A stretch of DNA of 64,000 bases from Chlorobaculum parvum NCIB 8327 (GTDB lineage: Bacteria > Bacteroidota > Chlorobiia > Chlorobiales > Chlorobiaceae), in NCBI RefSeq assembly GCF_000020505.1, contig NC_011027.1, forward strand, positions 604,001 through 668,000. Direction: 5' to 3'. Positions within the stretch are counted from its first letter, which is position 1; every line of letters starts with the position of its first letter. The notes beneath the pieces are model-generated. The model did no database searches, had not been told where the DNA came from, and worked only from the letters and a program-made list of their open reading frames with translations. Both the position numbers and the translations under genes were made by a program. Shown here piece after piece: positions 63,466 through 64,000 of the stretch.

Positions 63466-64000
<535 letters not shown>

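Overview
This window looks like a piece of chromosome from a green sulfur bacterium (Chlorobiota, most like Chlorobaculum). The reasons are a (bacterio)chlorophyll synthase of the BchG/ChlG family, the front half of pyruvate:ferredoxin oxidoreductase, split-type glycine cleavage P protein, a B12-dependent ribonucleotide reductase, pyruvoyl-type arginine decarboxylase, a DUF4293 gene and a Bacteroidota/Chlorobiota-type GroES-like protein. Base composition is GC-rich by eye, with short AT-rich islands. Most of the window is ordinary housekeeping sequence.

Layout. 1-5.6 kb: nifJ (cut by the window edge), rlmB, gcvH-gcvPA and dapA. 5.8-7.6 kb: an accessory patch with a small ORF, a broken HXXEE-family gene, a low-GC OXA-type class D beta-lactamase bounded by inverted heptamers, and a 5'-truncated gene remnant. 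7.6-18.6 kb: recN, a lamin-tail lipoprotein, tatA, psd, tilS, rnhA, rpmB, bchG, trpD, an M24 peptidase and cutA. 18.6-20.3 kb: an outer-membrane barrel protein and four tRNA genes (Gln, Arg, Glu, Ile2). 20.3-35.6 kb: murA, an EnvC-like protein, a Yip1 protein, nadE, nadB, pdaD, tyrS, smpB, an FAD oxidase, mrdA-mreD-mreC, a GroES-like protein and nadA. 35.7-41.7 kb: a zinc phospholipase C-like protein, an SDR epimerase, a cobalamin riboswitch and nrdJ.

41.7-45.4 kb is a second accessory island. It holds an AT-rich two-gene module (zinc-ribbon protein plus membrane-anchored partner), an MqsRA toxin-antitoxin pair, a partial tandem duplication about 715 bp apart, a UPF0158 gene and a secreted cache-domain protein. 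45.4-50.7 kb: a yeast-Fcy1-like deaminase, a YiiX-type hydrolase, a DUF4878 lipoprotein, ftsE, pdxA, DUF4293 and waaA. 50.8-58.4 kb is rich in RNA-repair and RNA-processing genes: archease overlapping a 2',3'-cyclic phosphodiesterase gene, a DEAD-box helicase, a beta-CASP nuclease and the RtcB ligase. 58.5-64 kb: xerD, rsmB, a SAM-I riboswitch with metY-metX, and the C-terminal part of serS.

Genes that work together: nadA, nadB and nadE cover three NAD biosynthesis steps. TilS modifies the tRNA-Ile2 encoded in the same window. Archease is the known activator of RtcB. metY and metX share one SAM-responsive leader. mrdA, mreD and mreC form a cell-shape operon. Several repeat families decorate intergenic regions: heptad TTGACAA/TTGATAG arrays at stop codons, a 26-bp inverted repeat, and GATC-rich dyads.
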